NCBI RefSeq assembly: GCF_022965805.1
Contig: NC_133108.1
Location: 21,481,545-21,545,544 of the forward strand
Direction: 5' to 3'
DNA: 64,000 nucleotides
Source of the DNA: Primulina eburnea
Taxonomy: Eukaryota > Streptophyta > Magnoliopsida > Lamiales > Gesneriaceae
Positions 44,901-55,990 of this stretch are shown one piece after another; position 1 is the first letter of the stretch, and each line of letters begins with the position of its first letter. The position numbers and the translations under genes are program-made. Under the pieces are notes generated by a model. The model made no database searches, was not told the origin of the DNA, and saw only the letters and a list, made by a program, of their open reading frames with translations.

Positions 44901-45600
44901 TACTTCATCAAAATAAAAAAAAATGAAGTGTAACAGGTAAATTACTTCGTTGTTATTTGCAAATTGTGAAGTAACATAATATTAAATACTTCGTCAATAA
45001 GAAATCAGACGAAGTGATAGAATTAATTTACTTCAACATTGTTCTGTAAAAGCGAAGTTGTTTTGAGCAATTACTTCATCAAAATACAAATTACTGAAGT
45101 CTTTCGAACCACTTACTTCGTCAGTAAATGTAAATTTTGAAGTAACATAATATAAAATACTTCAACAAATAGGATAAATGCTGAAGTTATAGATTATATT
45201 TATTTTCACAAATAAGATAAATTGTGAAGTTGTTTGTGTCTATTACCTCATCAAAATACATAACTACGAAGTCTTTCAGATGAATTACTTCGTCGATTAT
45301 TGTAAATAATGAAGTAAAATATTATAAACCACTTCGCTAAATAATAATTAAGATGAAGTTATATATAATATATTACTTCATTATTTACAATAATCGATGA
45401 AGTAAAACACATTTCTTACTTCGGCACCGGTCCAATTCTGGACCAGTTTTCCTTCGAAAACCGGCCAAAGACTTCAGTATTTTCAATCATACAACTTCGG
45501 TTATTATGCAAAGTAAAAGGTACATCTAATACTTCACGTCCATATACTTCGGCAATTAACTACCTTATTACTTCATTGAATACGCGAAGTAAAAAGCGAT
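44900..45600. repeat. CACTA right subterminal repeats
   Basis: Some 25 diverged units of TTACTTCGTC / GACGAAGTAA type, spaced about 25-35 bp and in both orientations, end at the terminal inverted repeat. Confidence 0.82.
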
Positions 45601-46161
45601 TTTTCTACTAGTGTAGACGTGCCATAACGTGAAAACTTGTCATAAACATACTGCATACTAGAACATACATAACTTCATCATTTTTCTTAGAGGCATGTTT
45701 CAAAGCAAGTGACCCATAACATAATAAATGCCTGACCAGACAAACCACAGTACTGAGCTGACAGGGACGTATCCACTGCCATATACATGAGATCCCCGTT
45801 CATAATTTAACGGGCTGGTTGGTCCCCTTTCATAATTTAACGCTTTCCAATCCTAACATAATTTGGTCACAAGACATTTAGCATATCTCCAGAGACTTAA
45901 AATATTTTCTTTGCACGTCAAACATACTTACTTGGCGTTGAGGGATTCGTTGGACGTCGATCGGGTCATTGTTGCAACATACTAACATGGATTCAAAGGC
46001 TTAACTTGAAAAGCTTAGACGTAAATATCATGCTTACTCTCAAGCTCAATCATTTCTTAGGACATTCCATAATTTCCCATGACACGACCTTGATAACCCT
46101 TGCACTAAACCATGACATCGAACCTCAAAGCATGCTAAAATATTTTCCCCAAAATATGCAA

Positions 46162-46348
46162 GACACGGACCCCGTGCCCAGGTCTGGCTCTGGGTCCGTG
46201 TAGGTACTGTAAAATGTGTGTGCAGAAGAGGGGAGACACGGACCCCGTGCTTAGGTCCGTGTAGGGGTCCGTGTAGACTCTGGAAAAAGACACTCCAGAA
46301 GAACAAAGGCACGGACCCCGTGTAGAGGTCCGGGTAAGGGCCTGTGCA
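46162..46348. repeat. GC-rich palindrome array in the B left LTR (3 units)
   Basis: CACGGACCCCGTG and AGGTCCGTGTA type pairs in three units; same element as the arrays in A but in the opposite orientation. The right-LTR copy is 56973-57160. Confidence 0.85.
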
Positions 46349-47742
46349 CCCGCGCAAATCTGAAATTCGCGAAAATTCTGAACACGCAATGCTTATCATC
46401 CTAGACTCGATTGCACGTACCATGAATCGACACCCCGAGACCCATCCTAGCATGCCATAACATCAAACCAAAATCGTATAACCACCCAAAGCAACGATGT
46501 TCACCCTACGACACCTCCAATTCAAAACGTAGCAATTGGCACCAATTCGTTTCCTACGACTTCTAATGCATTCGAGTGCCTATCGACACTAAAGGGCGTA
46601 TCAATTAACATCCCAACATCATACTAATCATACCTAGATGCAGTAACGATCACTCGTCGATCCCCAACGAAGCCTGCAACATAGAAACTTCAAGAACACA
46701 ATTTTTGTAAAAGTCGCAGTTCGAGCAGTGCCACGAAAAGCGCCATAACTCACTCAATTTTCATCCAAAAATTTTGAAATTTATATAAAATCGAAGGCAT
46801 CGAAACGTTCTACGTTTTTCACGTTGAAAGTTTTCTCAAAATCTTGTCCGAAAATTCGCAGTAACTCAAAATACAGTGAAAAACGGGATTTCAGATCTAA
46901 AAACTCTTTCAAACACATCGATAAATTTCCTGCTCAAACTACTACACATCATACGTGAATTTTACGCATAAAAACAACGCAACCCATACTATGACATGAT
47001 CGACGCAGAAAAGAGAGATTATACGTGCCTTTTGATATTTAAAAATACCGATACGACGATACCGAAGCGGAGACGGTGCGAGGCTCGATCCGGGACGATT
47101 GTGGCACTAAAATCTTGCAATAAAACCAACGAGAACTTGCTGGAAAATCGAATGGAAGGGGGCGGCTGCTTTCACCTCTTAGAACCCTAGTTTTCTCCTC
47201 TCAAAATAATAAAAAATCTGATTTGTGAAAGTGTGTGTGTGTGTTAAGCGATTTTTAGTGTGTGTAAAAGTGTGTGTGTGTTAAGGTAGTAATTAGGGAA
47301 TAAACTTGCTTAACAAAAATTTAACAACTAATTAAAATCCTAACCTTCCTCTAACTTTTAATAATATCTCTAGATTTGAAATAGAATGTACAAGTGGCAA
47401 ATATTTAAAAATTACCATCATAAAAATCACCTAATCAAGATATTAGGCTTTTAAAATACTAAAACTCTAGAATTTATTTAAAATGCCCCAACTTCAATTT
47501 AAAATAAAATACCACATTTAAAATTTGTCAACTCGTCACCGGTCTTTTTTCCTCGGTCCCGCCTCGAATAATCGCCTGAAATGTTAAACTCGAAAAACAT
47601 TTTAACGTGCATCACATAAACATAAATAATTTAAAATAATGCATTCACATAAATCGTGCATGGCTTAAAACTCATTTTTAAAATTAATTAAATGATTTAA
47701 TAATTAAATAAATGCATGGGATGCGTGTGCTAAGTTTGGGCA

Positions 47743-47780
47743 GTTCCTCCCCCACTTATAAAAATTTCGTCCTCGAAATT
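47743..47780 (-). other. Polypurine tract and stem-loop of element B
   Basis: The minus strand reads AAGTGGGGGAGGAAC before the LTR. Upstream is AATTTCG-AGGA-CGAAATT (47763-47780), overlapping the end of pol, the same stem as in A. Confidence 0.88.
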
Positions 47781-50700
47781 AAATCTTACCGAACAAATCC
47801 GGGTAGCGAAGTCTCATATCTGCTTCTGATTCCCAAGTAGCCTCTTCCACTGATTGGTTTAGCCACCGGACTTTGATTAGCTTAGTCACTTTGTTCCGGA
47901 GTCTGCGCTCCTGCCTGTTTAGTATTTGGACAGGTCTTTCCTCATAAGACAGGTCTAGAGTAAGCTGCAACGGCTCATAACTCAGAATATGCGAAGGATT
48001 GGCTAGATACTTCCTCAGCATAGAAACGTGGAACACATTCTGTACCCCGGCCAGATTCAGCGGAAGGCTACACGATAAGCTAATGTTCCAACTCTTTCCA
48101 AAATCTCGAATGCTCCAATAAACCTCGGACTCAGCTTGCCCCTCTTCCCAAATCTCATAACACCCTTCATAGGTGCTATCTTGACGAATACGTGATCACC
48201 AACGGTAAATTCGAGATCTCTCCTCCTCTTATCAGCTTAACTCTTCTGACGACTCTGGGCGGTCTTCATTCTATCACGAATCTTGACCACCACGTCTGCA
48301 GTATGCTGAACTATTTCTGGTCCTAGTTCCGCTCTTTCTCCGACTTCGTCCCAATGAACTGGTGATCTGCACTTTCTTCCATATAAGGCCTCGTAAGGAG
48401 CCATACCTATTGATGATTGGAAGCTGTTGTTGTAAGTAAATTCCACTAGAGGTATCTTAGACTCCCAAGTTCCCTGAAAATCAATCATACACGCTCGCAA
48501 CAAGTCCTCTAAAATCTGAATCACTCGTTCAGACTGGCCATCTGTCTGAGGGTGAAAAGCTGTACTAAAAAGCAACATTGTCCCCATGGCTGCATATAAG
48601 CTCTTCCAGAAGGACGATGTGAATCTTGGGTCCTGTCGGACACAATTGAAACTGGGAATCTATGCAGACGGACTATCTCCCTGATATAAAGCTCCGCATA
48701 CTGCGTCATGGAGAAAGTCGTCTTCACTGGCAAGAAATGCGCTGACTTGGTAAGTCGGTCCACTATAACCCAAATATCAGTAAAACCTCTGACTGATCTA
48801 GGCAACCCAGCCACAAAATCCATAGTAATATTCTCCCATTTCCACTCTGGGATCGGTAGTGGCTTAAGCATCGCTGCTGGCCTCTGATGCTCTGCCTTCA
48901 CCTGCTGACAAGTGAGGCATTCTGACACAAATCGGCGGATGTCTCTCTTCATCCCTGGCCACCAATACAAAATCTGGAGATCCTTATACATCTGGGTACC
49001 TCCTGGATGGATAGAATACGGAGATGCGTGTGTCTCTGTCAAAATATCATGTCTGATCGATTCACCACTAGGCACCCACATTCTACCTCTGTATCTCACA
49101 ATCCCATCTGACACTGTATAAAGAACACTGCCCTTGGCCTCATCTTTCAGTCTCCATTTCTGTAGCTGGTCATCTGAATACTGTCCTGCCCGGATACGGT
49201 CTAGCAAATCAGATTTGACTGTCAGATTAGACAGCCTAGGAGCTCTGCCCTCAAGATAAGTCTTTAGACCAACCTTCTGAATCTCAGACTGAAGAGGTCT
49301 CTGCGCTGATAACTGAGCTATGACGACAACTTTTCTGCTCAAAGCCTCTGCGACCACATTAACCTTTCCCGGATGGTAGCTAATCTCATAGTCGTAGTCT
49401 TTCACCAACTCTAACCATCGCCTCTGTCTCATATTCAGTTCTTTTTGTGTGAAGAAGTACTTCAGGCTTTTGTGATCGGCAAATATCTGGCATTTCTCGC
49501 CGTACAAGTAATGTCTCCAAATCTTCAATACAAAGACAACGGCTGCTAATTCTAAGTCATGCGTCAGGTAATTCTTCTCATGCATCTTCAACTGCCAGGA
49601 AGCATAAGCTATAACCCGACCCTGCTGCATGAATACTGCGCCTAACCCGAGCTTAGATACATCAGTGTATAGCACAAAATCACCTTGTCCCGTCGGCATG
49701 GCTAGCACTAGCGCCGAAATGAGAGCTTGTTTCAACGTATCGAAGCTCTTCTGACATTCATCACTCCACACAAATTTGGCATTTTTCTTGGTTAGTGAAG
49801 TGAGTGGCACTGCTATGGATGAAAATCCCTTAATAAACTTATGGTAGTAACCAGCTAAACCCAAAAAGCTGCGGATTTCTGATGCATTCTTCGGCTCAAC
49901 CCATTCCTTGACAGCTGCTACTTTCGCTGGATCCACCTCGATTCCACTGCTAGATACTATATGCCCCAAAAATGCTACTTTATGCAACCAAAACTCACAC
50001 TTACTGAACTTCGCAAACAACTTGCGACTCTGCAGAACCTGTAAAACTGTCCTCAAGTGTTGGCTATGCTCCTCATGGCTCTTCGAGTATATGAGAATGT
50101 CATCAATAAACACGATGACGAACTGATCAAGGTAGGGCTGAAATACTCGGTTCATGAGGTCCATGAAAATTGCTGGAGCATTCGTCAATCCAAATGACAT
50201 TACTAAGAACTCGTAATGTCCATATCTGGTTCTGAAGGCTGTTTTGTGGATATCTGCATCCTTCACTTTCAGCTGATGGTACCTTGATCGAAGATCTATC
50301 TTAGAGAACACGGTAGCTCCCTGCAACTGATCGAACAAGTCTTCGATTCTAGGCAACGGGTACTTATTCTTGATCGTTACCTTGTTCAGCTCACGGTAAT
50401 CGATGCACAGTCTCATGCTTCCGTCTTTCTTTTTCACAAAGAGTACTGGCGCGCCCGATAGTGAGAAACTCGGGCGGATAAACTCCTTGTCTAAGAGCTC
50501 CTGAATCTGCTGCTTAAGTTCCAACATCTCTGCTGGAGCTAATCTGTATGGTGCCTTAGAGATTGGCACTGCGCCTGGTATGAGATCGATTGTAAACTGT
50601 ACCTCTCTATCTGGTGGAAGGCCTGCAACGTCGTCTGGAAAGACGTCTGGGAAATCTCGAACTACTGGCACCCCTGATAAAGACGGAGTGGGTACGTCAG

Positions 50701-51156
50701 GTGCAGAAATATTGCTGGCCAAGAAGGCCTGACACCCCTTTGAAATAAGTCTCCTAGCCTGCATTCAAGAGATCATGCGAGGGAAACTTCTCCATCTGGC
50801 TGGCTAAAATAGAAATTGCTCCATGCCCAGCGGTCTGACCAACACTGATCTCTTCTGAAAATCGATCAGAACTCTGTTCTTTGTCAGCCAGTCCATGCCC
50901 AAGATGATGTCGAATTCTGGCATCGGCAATAAGATTAAATCTGCATATACTAAGTGGCCATGCAGTTCTAGATCGATATCTCTGACCACACTGGTAGCTA
51001 ACAGCTCTTCCCCTGATGGGACTGTCACTGAAAAGTTCATGTCTAGGCCAATGGACTTGATGTCCAGATGATTAGCAAAAGTCTCCGAGATAAAGGAGCG
51101 AGTGGCTCCTGAATCTATCAGTGCCGTTGTTGCTAATCTCTTTACGAAAATATTTC
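47779..51156 (-). pseudogene. pol: Element B pol: protease, RT, RNase H, integrase, chromodomain (broken)
   Basis: It starts in phase after the intron and reaches the protease motif, where LIDSGAT is followed by Arg instead of His. RT ([30 protein letters not shown]), RNase H, integrase (H-H-C-C, MDFV) and the chromodomain-like tail are all present. Lesions: TAG at 50804-50806, TGA at 50765-50767, one-base loss near 48637 after IVSDR, TAA at 48237-48239 for Tyr, one-base loss near 48070. The 747-codon stretch from 50764 to the frameshift is the longest open piece. Compared with A the protein is very similar, so both are copies of one family. Confidence 0.92.
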
Positions 51157-51331
51157 CTGAGAGACATTAGCACAACCAACTAACTTATATCCCAAAATTA
51201 CTAATATAAACCTTAAGCATAGAGGAAACCAATATCTCAAGTTATTCAAAATAATACTAGTACACTAATAATCCCAAATAAAAATCCACATGCAAGGCAA
51301 AATAATATTGAACTTGGGTAGAAAAGTTTAC
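51157..51331 (-). other. Putative spliceosomal intron between gag and pol of element B (175 bp)
   Basis: On the minus strand it begins GTAAAC and ends CTCAG. Removing it joins G to GA as glycine and continues NIFVKRL into protease, the same codon and phase as in A. The two introns are alignable over their length, with clear divergence in the middle, so the intron was in the family ancestor. Confidence 0.78.
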
Positions 51332-52408
51332 CGATCAGTAAGGTCGTGTCTGGATTCGCCTCCTGCGCATGCATGGCGAATAATCTGCCCTGAGTCGGCT
51401 GCTGCCACTGCGGGACTGCTTTAGCATGTGGTTACTAGCTCCACACTGTAAGCACTTGCCTAATCCGTATAAGCATTGCCCTGGGTGCTGACGGTTGCAC
51501 TTAGGACACACTGGGAAAATGACGGGCTTCTGAGGTGCCCCCTGCTGCTGAATTGGAACCTTGCCCTTTGGTGGTCCCTGATACGGTTTCTTCCCTGGCG
51601 GCCCCTGATACGGTTTCTTGAACTGTGGCCTCTGATGCTGCTGGTGCTGGTGCTGCGGCGCTTGATAGGGCCTCTTGCCCTGCCTGTCAGCCTCAATATC
51701 CCTCAGATCCTGTTCTGCCGCCAATGCTCTAGATACGGCGACGGCATATCTAGTAGGGCCAGCTACTCTCACATCGCGGCGCAGGATCGGCTGCAAACTA
51801 TTCAAGAAATGCCTCAACTTTTCCTGGACATCATTCGCAATGAGGGGTACGAAGTGACACCCTCTCTCAAACTTCATAACAAATTCTGCCATGCTACTGC
51901 CTCCCTGCCGCAGCGTCATAAACTCGCTGGTGAGTCTGGATCGTACCTCCTCAGTAAAGTACTTGGAGTAAAAGACCTCCTTGAAACCATTACATGGCAG
52001 TACCTGTAAGTTAATTGCCACTGATGCACTCTCCCACCATAATCTTGCGTCCCCTGTCAGAAGGAATGTGGCACATCTGACCCTATCTGTATCGGTTAGT
52101 TCCATAAAGTTAAATATTACCTCTATGGACTTAATCCATCCCTCGGCTAGCATCGGGTCAGTGGTACCCGAAAACTCCTTAGGACTTATCCTCCTAAACC
52201 TTTCGTACACTGCTTCCGGTTGGGGTCTCGCCCCTGCACCTGCTGCTGTAGCCTGGTTCCCATCAAACTGCGCGAAGAACTGCGTCATGCCTGCAAGCAT
52301 CTGTGCCTGCATGTCTGGCGGTGGAGGTGGAGGATTGGCCCTCTCCTCAACTCGAGGCCCTCTGTCCTCCTCCCTGTCTTCCTGGTCAACCACACGTCTA
52401 GGAGGCAT
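51332..52408 (-). pseudogene. gag: Element B Gag, exon 1 (one frameshift in the last zinc knuckle)
   Basis: The ATG at 52408-52406 gives MPPRR. The Gag domain (GDARLWWESA), a Gln/Pro-rich basic linker and the knuckles CPKCNRQHPGQC and CLQCGASNHMLKQ are present. A single base is missing near 51415, in the codon of the last zinc-binding Cys, so the frame runs out of phase into a short Arg-rich tail. Without this loss the frame would reach the intron donor exactly as in A. Confidence 0.88.
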
Positions 52409-52630
52409 ACTGTTCCAATAAATTACCCAACACGTAAACCCAATATGCATGAACATGATATCACTGACATAGGATACACGTGCTACAACTTTAAAATATG
52501 CACATGCTGAAATCAGAACTTAATGCTTACTACATAACATAAATTTGAAACTTTAAAACTTACGGACTTGAGGTGTGACTTCGTGAGCTTCTTGCAACTG
52601 GCAGTAGGCATAACCCTTTACAAGAACACC

Positions 52631-52642
52631 GCTCTGATACCA
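52631..52642 (-). other. Primer-binding site of element B
   Basis: The minus strand reads TGGTATCAGAGC, two bases inside the right LTR; initiator tRNA-Met type. Confidence 0.92.
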
Positions 52643-54607
52643 ACTGTAACGTACCATACTTTTCATACAAAAAATTTGCGGAAAAATTTAAAAATTTTCT
52701 TAAACATAAAATAACATTCAAAGTTTGCCATAAAATATCTCAACCAAGTCCCCCATAAGACATGGTTGTTCAAAATAACCACAATAAAATTGCTCAGAAA
52801 AGGTTTGCTCAAAGTGTTTCCCTCAAAACATGAAATCAGAGTAAATTAACATTTGCATAAAAACATAAACATTGCGGTCCTCGGGTTAGCCTCTCGCTCA
52901 GTCCAAGCCTGCCCCTTGGTCGCCACCTCCTGTCTTCTCATCAACATACTCACCTGCATCGATCAAGTCTAGTGAGTCTAAAGACTCAACACGTATAAAC
53001 TGGGAAATAGCGAGTACTACATAGTAAAACCGCATGCAACTTTAAAATAGAACATACATACTTGAACTTGAATTTGTGTACTAAAACTTAAACATACGTA
53101 CATAACAGACGTGCAATAACGTGAAAACTTGTCATAAACATACTGCATACTAGAACATACATAACTTCATCATTTTGCGTAGAGGCATGTTTCAAAGCAA
53201 GTGACCCATAACATAATAAATGCCTGATCAGACAAACCACAGTACTGGGCTGACAGGGACGTATCCACTGCCACATACATGAGATCCCCGTTCATAATTT
53301 AACGGGCTGGTTGGTCCCCGTTCATAATTTAACACTTTCTGTAGAACCCGTAAATCAGTAGACATATAAGCCATGCATAATTCTAGATTTTTAAATTTAA
53401 TTAACTTCATTGCATGATTATTTTTTTTATGCATTTATTTGAAGTTAATTATTTATTTATTCAGTTCAGTAGTTGATTTTCAGCATTTCAGTTATTTCAG
53501 TGAGGTCGGACCGGAGTTGGAGTTTAGAGATAAATTTAAGATTTCAGAAAATATTTCCAGAATTTATTTTAGCTAGCAAGTAAGTTAATTTAAGTTAAAA
53601 ATGAGGTTTGAGGATTTATTTTAATTATTTGAGGTGAGTAGAAAAATTAGTTCATTTAAGTTCTTAATTAAGGAATTAGTTCACTAAATTAATTAAAAGA
53701 TTATTGAGGCTTTTAAAGGTTAGTGATTTACTAAGTATTTAACATTCCCCTTCATTTTTAATTGCAAGAATCGGCCACCCCTTGGAGATGCAACAATTAA
53801 TTGCCAACACATCACCTTTGACCCTTTCTTGGTATTTAATTAGTAGGATACTCCTTTCAAATTTTTTTAGCACCACTTATTTAATTAATTAGCATTATCC
53901 TAGTCTACCTTAGCAAGCTAATAATCGGCCCTCACAATTCTAGAAGCACCCAAGAAGATTTGTTATCAAACAACAAAAATTCAAATTTTGAAAGTTGGAG
54001 ACCAAGTCTTGCATTGTGTCCACTATATTTGCAACCATTCCCTCACTCCCATAACAACTCATTCACACTCCCTCCCCACCGAAATCCAGTCCATTTTCAG
54101 TAGAAAAAAACATGAGCAACATCTAGGGAATAAGGGAGAAAACCGAGAACTAAAGAGAGCAAGAGAAGCCACTCCGTCTCCGTGCCGCGTCGTCGTCTCT
54201 TCATTTCGTTGTTCATTAAAACGAAACCAAGGCATGTACATATGTTTTTCTAAACCTCAATCAAGTCATATTAACATTATTTTCATGATTCATGATCACC
54301 CTTCCATGCAAAAAACGAAATACAGCACAGAATTTTTAAGGAAACACATGCAGATTTTTGTTCTTCATGCTTCACGTTTTCTGTTGGTTCGTGAGTTTCA
54401 GGTTGTGGATCGACTCCAGGCTCCCAAGGAGACTTCTATATACGTAATAGGATGCATTAGGATCAGATTAATCCATTCGTTCAAGCCCTTGCCGCTGGAA
54501 ATTCAGAAATGACAGCAACCCTCCCCCTTGCATCTTATGTGCTTCGAAAATTCAGAATTTGCTGTCAAGGGGATTGGATCTGATCTTGGCTGCCCTAAGG
54601 CTCATAT

Positions 54608-55360
54608 CCATGGTTGGATCACTCCCCTAGCATGTCTAAGACGTGACTAAGTCGCCCTTTTGGTGGCTTGGTCCATGGCTCCTCGGTTTTTAATAAAAAC
54701 ATCACAACAGCCCCTCCCCTTTCTCGGCCCTTGATTTTTGACAGCTTGTGGGTCTCGGCTTGTTTGGTTAGATTTCGAGCCATGGCTGGCCTAGGGCCAG
54801 TAGCCATGGCTAGGACCCTTCCCTAGCAAGCATAGGACGTGGTCAAGTCGGCCCTAAGTGGCTTGAGCCATGTCCCAAGTCGTTTGGACAGAAGCAACAC
54901 AAGTGCCCCTCTCGGCCCCTTCATTTGACAGCATTTGGTTTCGGTTCTTGGGTGGCTTGGTGTGGATCTGGTTTGGCCTATGGCCCTTAGCCATGGTCCA
55001 CACCACACCCCAAGATGTCTAGGTCGTGCCATGGTCCATTAATGGCCACTGGAACGACGCAAGACAGCGAGCTAAGCAAAACACACCACACGCGCATCAA
55101 ATGTGCTCTCGGTGCATCTTCTCGGTTGGTTGCTGGAATGGGAGGATTGTGGCTGGCCTAGGGCCTTTAGCCATGGTTCAAACCCTTCCTTGGGATGTTG
55201 GTAAGGGTCCTTGGTCGGTGGTGCAAGCCCCAATGGCCGGCGGACTTGAAAACGACGCAAGCAACGCACTACGCAGCTGCTGGAATTTGACAGCAGGTTG
55301 CTGTGCCGGTGCGAGGGCTCATCTGAGTTCTTGGTTGGCTTTTAGCCTATGGCCTTGGAC
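54608..55360. repeat. Four diverged ~190-bp tandem modules in the solo LTR
   Basis: CCATGG-centred modules start at about 54608, 54804, 54991 and 55171 (spacing 196, 187, 180). Each has 'ggccta(g/t)ggcc...tagccatgg', a CCCTAGCAxG / CCAAGATGTCTA part and a 'gtggcttggtcc'-like part. The E LTR has three such modules (about 59477, 59674, 59857). Confidence 0.75.
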
Positions 55361-55891
55361 TGGACAGTGCCCCATTGAGTTAGGAAGGTCATGTTTTTGA
55401 CCGTTTGTGATTCGGATCATTTTTGAGGTCGTACGAGAATTTACGGTGCGATGTGCCAAATTGACTCTCGAAAGAGCGTTTCATGTTTTGGCCTCCATTT
55501 CACCTAGATTTCGACCCTCATAATTTTAGGAGCATAAATTCATAATTTTAAACGTATTTTAATCATGACGTCACGTTGGTTCAGTGTTGGTTCGGGTTGG
55601 TTTAAAGTCATGATTAAATACGAGGTCGTTAGACGTAGTTGTCGCATTTTAGAAATTTAATTGCATAAATTTGCCTAAGAAAAATCCATTGCATATTTTC
55701 ATGGCATTTTTAGGTTGCAGCGAGCCTGGGGACGATCCATTCCAGTTGGTAAAATTTCAGGATATTTTCATTATCGTCAGTTAATTATTTTACGTGCATG
55801 AAAACAGAAAAATGATTATTTTTGAGATTTATGCGATATGGCTTGTGGTTCATTCACTATGTGGGAGCATTATTATTATTTATACGGTCGC

Positions 55892-55990
55892 CAGTGACCG
55901 CTCAGTTCAGGTTGGTACCATCGGGTCTTCAGTGACCGCTCAGTTCAGGTTGGTACCATCGGGTCTTCAGTGACCGCCAGCTCAGTTCCA
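55892..55990. repeat. 38-bp tandem repeat (2.5 copies) in the solo LTR
   Basis: The units starting CAGTGACCGCTCAGTTCAGG at 55892 and 55930 are identical; a partial third starts at 55968. Confidence 0.88.

Larger units (their letters stand above)
41938..45613. mobile_element. Non-autonomous CACTA (En/Spm-like) transposon carrying host gene exons
   Basis: The ends are CACTAGTAGAAAAATC and its reverse complement, flanked by the 3-bp TSD TAG (41935-41937, 45614-45616). The other LTR of B has no insertion at the same place. Subterminal regions (about 41950-42190 and 44900-45600) are packed with TTACTTCG / CGAAGTAA repeats, as is typical for CACTA transposase-binding zones. Inside are exons and introns of an alpha/beta-hydrolase gene (42630-43781). 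No transposase was seen, so movement would need a helper. Confidence 0.93.
41472..47742 (-). repeat. 3' LTR of element B (left copy), split by a CACTA transposon
   Basis: It runs TGTAACGTACC to TTTGGGCA, about 2.6 kb without the insertion at 41938-45613. The inner end lacks about five bases: the right LTR ends GGGCTCTACA, whereas here GGGCA is followed at once by the polypurine tract. The GC-palindrome array is at 46162-46348. Confidence 0.9.

Noticed and set aside
44432..44916. Overlapping open frames in the CACTA interior as transposase pieces
   Set aside because: They are hydrophobic, T-rich translations spanning a poly-T run, with no transposase motif.
53988..54512. 174-codon open frame in the solo LTR as a possible gene
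   Set aside because: No domain, no relation to known retrotransposon proteins, and the region is deleted in the E LTR of the same family.
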